Of a DNA stretch of 64,000 bases, positions 61,674-64,000 are shown in pieces; positions within the stretch are counted from its first letter, which is position 1, and each line of letters opens with the position of its first letter. A program made the translations under genes and the position numbers. Source of the DNA: Mansonella perstans (taxonomy: Eukaryota > Nematoda > Chromadorea > Rhabditida > Onchocercidae); the NCBI GenBank assembly GCA_037074765.1, contig JBAMDO010000254.1:1-64000 (forward strand), read 5' to 3'. The notes under the pieces are model-generated. The model was given only the letters and a program-made list of their open reading frames with translations, had not been told where the DNA came from and made no database searches.

Positions 61674-64000
61674 ATGCTTAATGCATCGATGTTATCCGAA
61701 ATTTGTGAAATGACAAAATTAATTTATGTGACAAATTCACGAATGTCCAGTGTATTTATTGTTGAATTTCTAAGCAGCATTTTGGCTATCTTAACATCTT
61801 TGCTTACAATATTAGCTGTAATCTTCAATAAAACTCTTCATTTCAACATGCGATTACTTTTTCTATGCTTCTGGTGTGCTATCATTATTACCTGCATAGG
61901 TAAGTCAACGGAAGGTTTATTTTTTTTTTTGGAAAATTTCTTTCATCTGGCCTTGAGTTTTTCACTTTTATTGGAAAAGAGAAGCAGAAATCTGATTGTT
62001 GAGAAAAAAAAATTCATAATCTTTTATAAAAATATTTTGGAATTCAGTTAACTGGTTTACATCATTTAAAATGGCAGATATTTGCATTCATGCTGTTGCA
62101 CTTCAGGAACACTTATCAGTTCGTCCTATTATCTCGTAGCGATTATATCAAAGGATAATATAGAGCTTTGCGCTTGGTTATCATTTACGAAATCAGATTG
62201 CGTTGGTCAGTTTATCATTTTAATTTAGATTTATTCGCATAAATAAATATTTTTAAACGAAGCAATTTGGACTAATTGATCAAATCTCGTTGAAAAATGC
62301 GCAAAAAAAAAATTTGACCTTTCTACAGGAATGTATCATTAAAATGAATTTTTCCGTATAATAACTTGATCATTGAATAATTATTAGATGGAAATAATAT
62401 TACTATATTTGCAGCATTACGCAATGTGTATTATCTTGGTTTAGTAATGGTCGTAATATCGGCATTTTCTCTCTCAATTGAAAGAGTTTTTGCGACGCTT
62501 CTTTATCAAACATATGAACGTAATGTGCGTAAATGGATTAGCATATCAATGGCTTTATCACAAGTTACTCTTTCTGTCACTTTCTTGTCACCATAGAATT
62601 TTTTCACGCACAGGAATAAAACTTCTGCAATTTTTGTTTTATTTCTCTTTTAAATTCAAACGTCCTTCCTCACATTTTTCTGTCATACATCAAAAAATTT
62701 CATTCACATTTCGTTTTTTCTTTTTGATGTTTCTGTAACGGAAAATTTTCTTTTTTTTGCAATGAAATGTTGTAAAAAAATAACAGAATTCTTTTTTTCC
62801 TCAATAAAATGAAAAAGAATATGTAATTGTTTTTTCTTCAAAATCATGCTGCTGTCGCATATCTCATCGGCAGCTTAATTATCGGGCGAAAATGGCACTT
62901 AAAAACGTGGTTAAGTTTTTGTAACTATCGATATCGGTTTAATACTTTAATTTATTTTTGATATTAAGACTATTTTTAGTGGCTTCTGATTGGCCCTTTG
63001 ATGTATTATGAAAATCACGATGAAAAACATATTTTCCCCTACTGCTCCTACGAACTATTTAATCCGCAAGCGATGGCCAATGTTAAACTCGGTGTTATTG
63101 CTATTCAGATTTGCTCATTTGTTATTATGATTGTACTGTGGACACATAACAATAAGAAATTAGTGAGCAATTTTGAATTTCATTTAGAGAAATTCAAATT
63201 CGAAGTATGTATTTTGGTTGATTATTAAAAGGTGACATTTTAACTTTTCTTTTGAAATGAAATATGTCGCTATTACAGAGCTGCTCTTTACACAATTATG
63301 ATAATAATAACAATTACGATAATGATAACAGATCAAAAAGTGGACAAGAGTAGTGAAACTAATGCAGTCTTTTGCTACGGTCAACTTTCGGTAAAATTGG
63401 TCAAATGTCATTGGATTCCTGAAATATCTTGATATCCTTACTTAATTTAATATTGTGTTTCAGTTCCATCGAAAGCTTCAAAACGAAACATTAGTATACG
63501 ATATCAATTACGTGAGAATGTTACGACCTCAAAAATGCTGGTGCCATTCACTACCGTTGTAACAATGTTTGTCCTAACCGATGCATTACTGCAATTGATG
63601 TTACCTGCATGTCAAAAGGATAATTGTTGGACTGTAATCAATCAGCTGATCACGTATTGTTTTACGTTGAGATACAGGTATATGTTCACAGGTGCCATTC
63701 ACCACCGTTGTAACAATGTTTTTCCTAACCAATCTTTCACTTATATTATGTGTAAAGAGGAAAAACAATGTAACTTGCCATCCACCGTATTTTTTCTAGG
63801 CTTGCTTCTTGTCCATAGTATCAATTGCTCTCGCCATCACTTTATGGTATACAAGCAAGACTATTCGAAATTCGCTTCTTCATCTATTTGGCATTAATAT
63901 TGCATAAGATTTGGCAACAGAATTCGATTAGTATATCACCAGATGAATGCATTCGTCGGGCCTATTTCGATCAACTACAACGACAGTGGAATAATCCATC
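61674..64000 (+). CDS. nematode serpentine chemoreceptor (Sra/Srab/Sre-like), 3' end beyond window
   Basis: Putative G-protein-coupled chemosensory receptor. In-phase exons: 61674-61899 (TM1 and start of TM2), 62107-62205, 62415-62563 (TM3 with SLSIERVFATLLYQTYERN, the E-R..AT...YE signature of Sra/Srab/Sre receptors), 62980-63204 (extracellular loop plus TM5) and 63279-63339 (loop, less certain). The next exon starts at 63464 (RYQLRENVT before TM6). TM4 appears to straddle the 62563/62980 junction. The TM6 coding segment is present twice (63541 and 63692). The TM7 exon begins at 63800 and reads to a stop at 63905-63907, but another frame, opened by an acceptor at 63818, continues to the window end with a tail (ECIRRAYFDQLQRQW) typical of this family. 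A frameshift, alternative acceptors or partial pseudogenisation are possible. The subfamily is not settled. Confidence 0.72.
63541..63579 (+). repeat. TM6 coding repeat, copy 1
   Basis: 39 bp starting gtgccattcactaccgttgt; 37 of 39 bases match the copy 151 bp downstream. Translated it starts V-P-F-T-T-V-V-T-M-F-V-L-T. Confidence 0.9.
63692..63730 (+). repeat. TM6 coding repeat, copy 2
   Basis: 39 bp starting gtgccattcaccaccgttgt, immediately after an acceptor (tgttcacag). Translated it starts V-P-F-T-T-V-V-T-M-F-F-L-T and stays open to a donor at 63752. Confidence 0.9.

Overview
The window reads as nuclear DNA of a nematode. It is very AT-rich, the genes have many introns (commonly 150-700 bp) with T-rich acceptors ending in ttttcag, and several start codons lie a few bases after such an acceptor, as expected for spliced-leader trans-splicing. 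The gene set is also nematode-like: an ADM-4/TACE-type ADAM, a nematode casein-kinase-1/TTBK-like kinase and a nematode serpentine chemoreceptor. A filarial or other spirurid worm is my best guess; the species is inference. All exon models were built by hand from splice signals, reading phase and family similarity.

Layout. Kidney-type glutaminase with ankyrin repeats (+, 2053-7965) is tail-to-tail with an ADAM17/TACE metalloprotease of 17 exons (-, 8968-15337). A 1.6 kb spacer with a purine-pyrimidine low-complexity patch separates the ADAM from the V-ATPase subunit H gene (+, 16927-20757). That gene is tail-to-tail with ribosomal protein L11 (-, 21755-23585). L11 shares a 1.7 kb divergent upstream region, which carries an old internal duplication, with an unrecognised multi-exon gene encoding a putative C-C-H-H-C metal-binding (FLYWCH-like) module (+, 25282-30732).

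From 31 to 44 kb the density falls. There are weak small candidates (a secreted-peptide-like two-exon ORF, an isolated minus-strand exon, a 92-codon plus-strand ORF), a complete CK1/TTBK-like kinase (-, 37054-40265), a short kinase-N-lobe-like ORF (-, 41274-41805) and the 3' end of an unrecognised S/N/P-rich gene (-, 43485-44022). About 17.6 kb (44.0-61.7 kb) then looks like a gene desert of AT-rich and AAC/ATA-rich DNA, holding one isolated 7TM-like ORF (-, 54679-55122). The window ends inside a serpentine receptor gene (+, from 61674).

The complete genes are conserved housekeeping or signalling genes with no shared pathway; convergent and divergent pairing is the main organisation. I found no operon-like secondary-metabolite, defence or mobile system, no CRISPR, and no rRNA or tRNA I would defend. 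The most useful leads are a duplicated, decayed exon in the FLYWCH-like gene, a duplicated TM6 segment whose boundaries coincide with an intron in the receptor gene, and the uncatalogued small ORFs at 33, 36.7, 41.5 and 54.8 kb.
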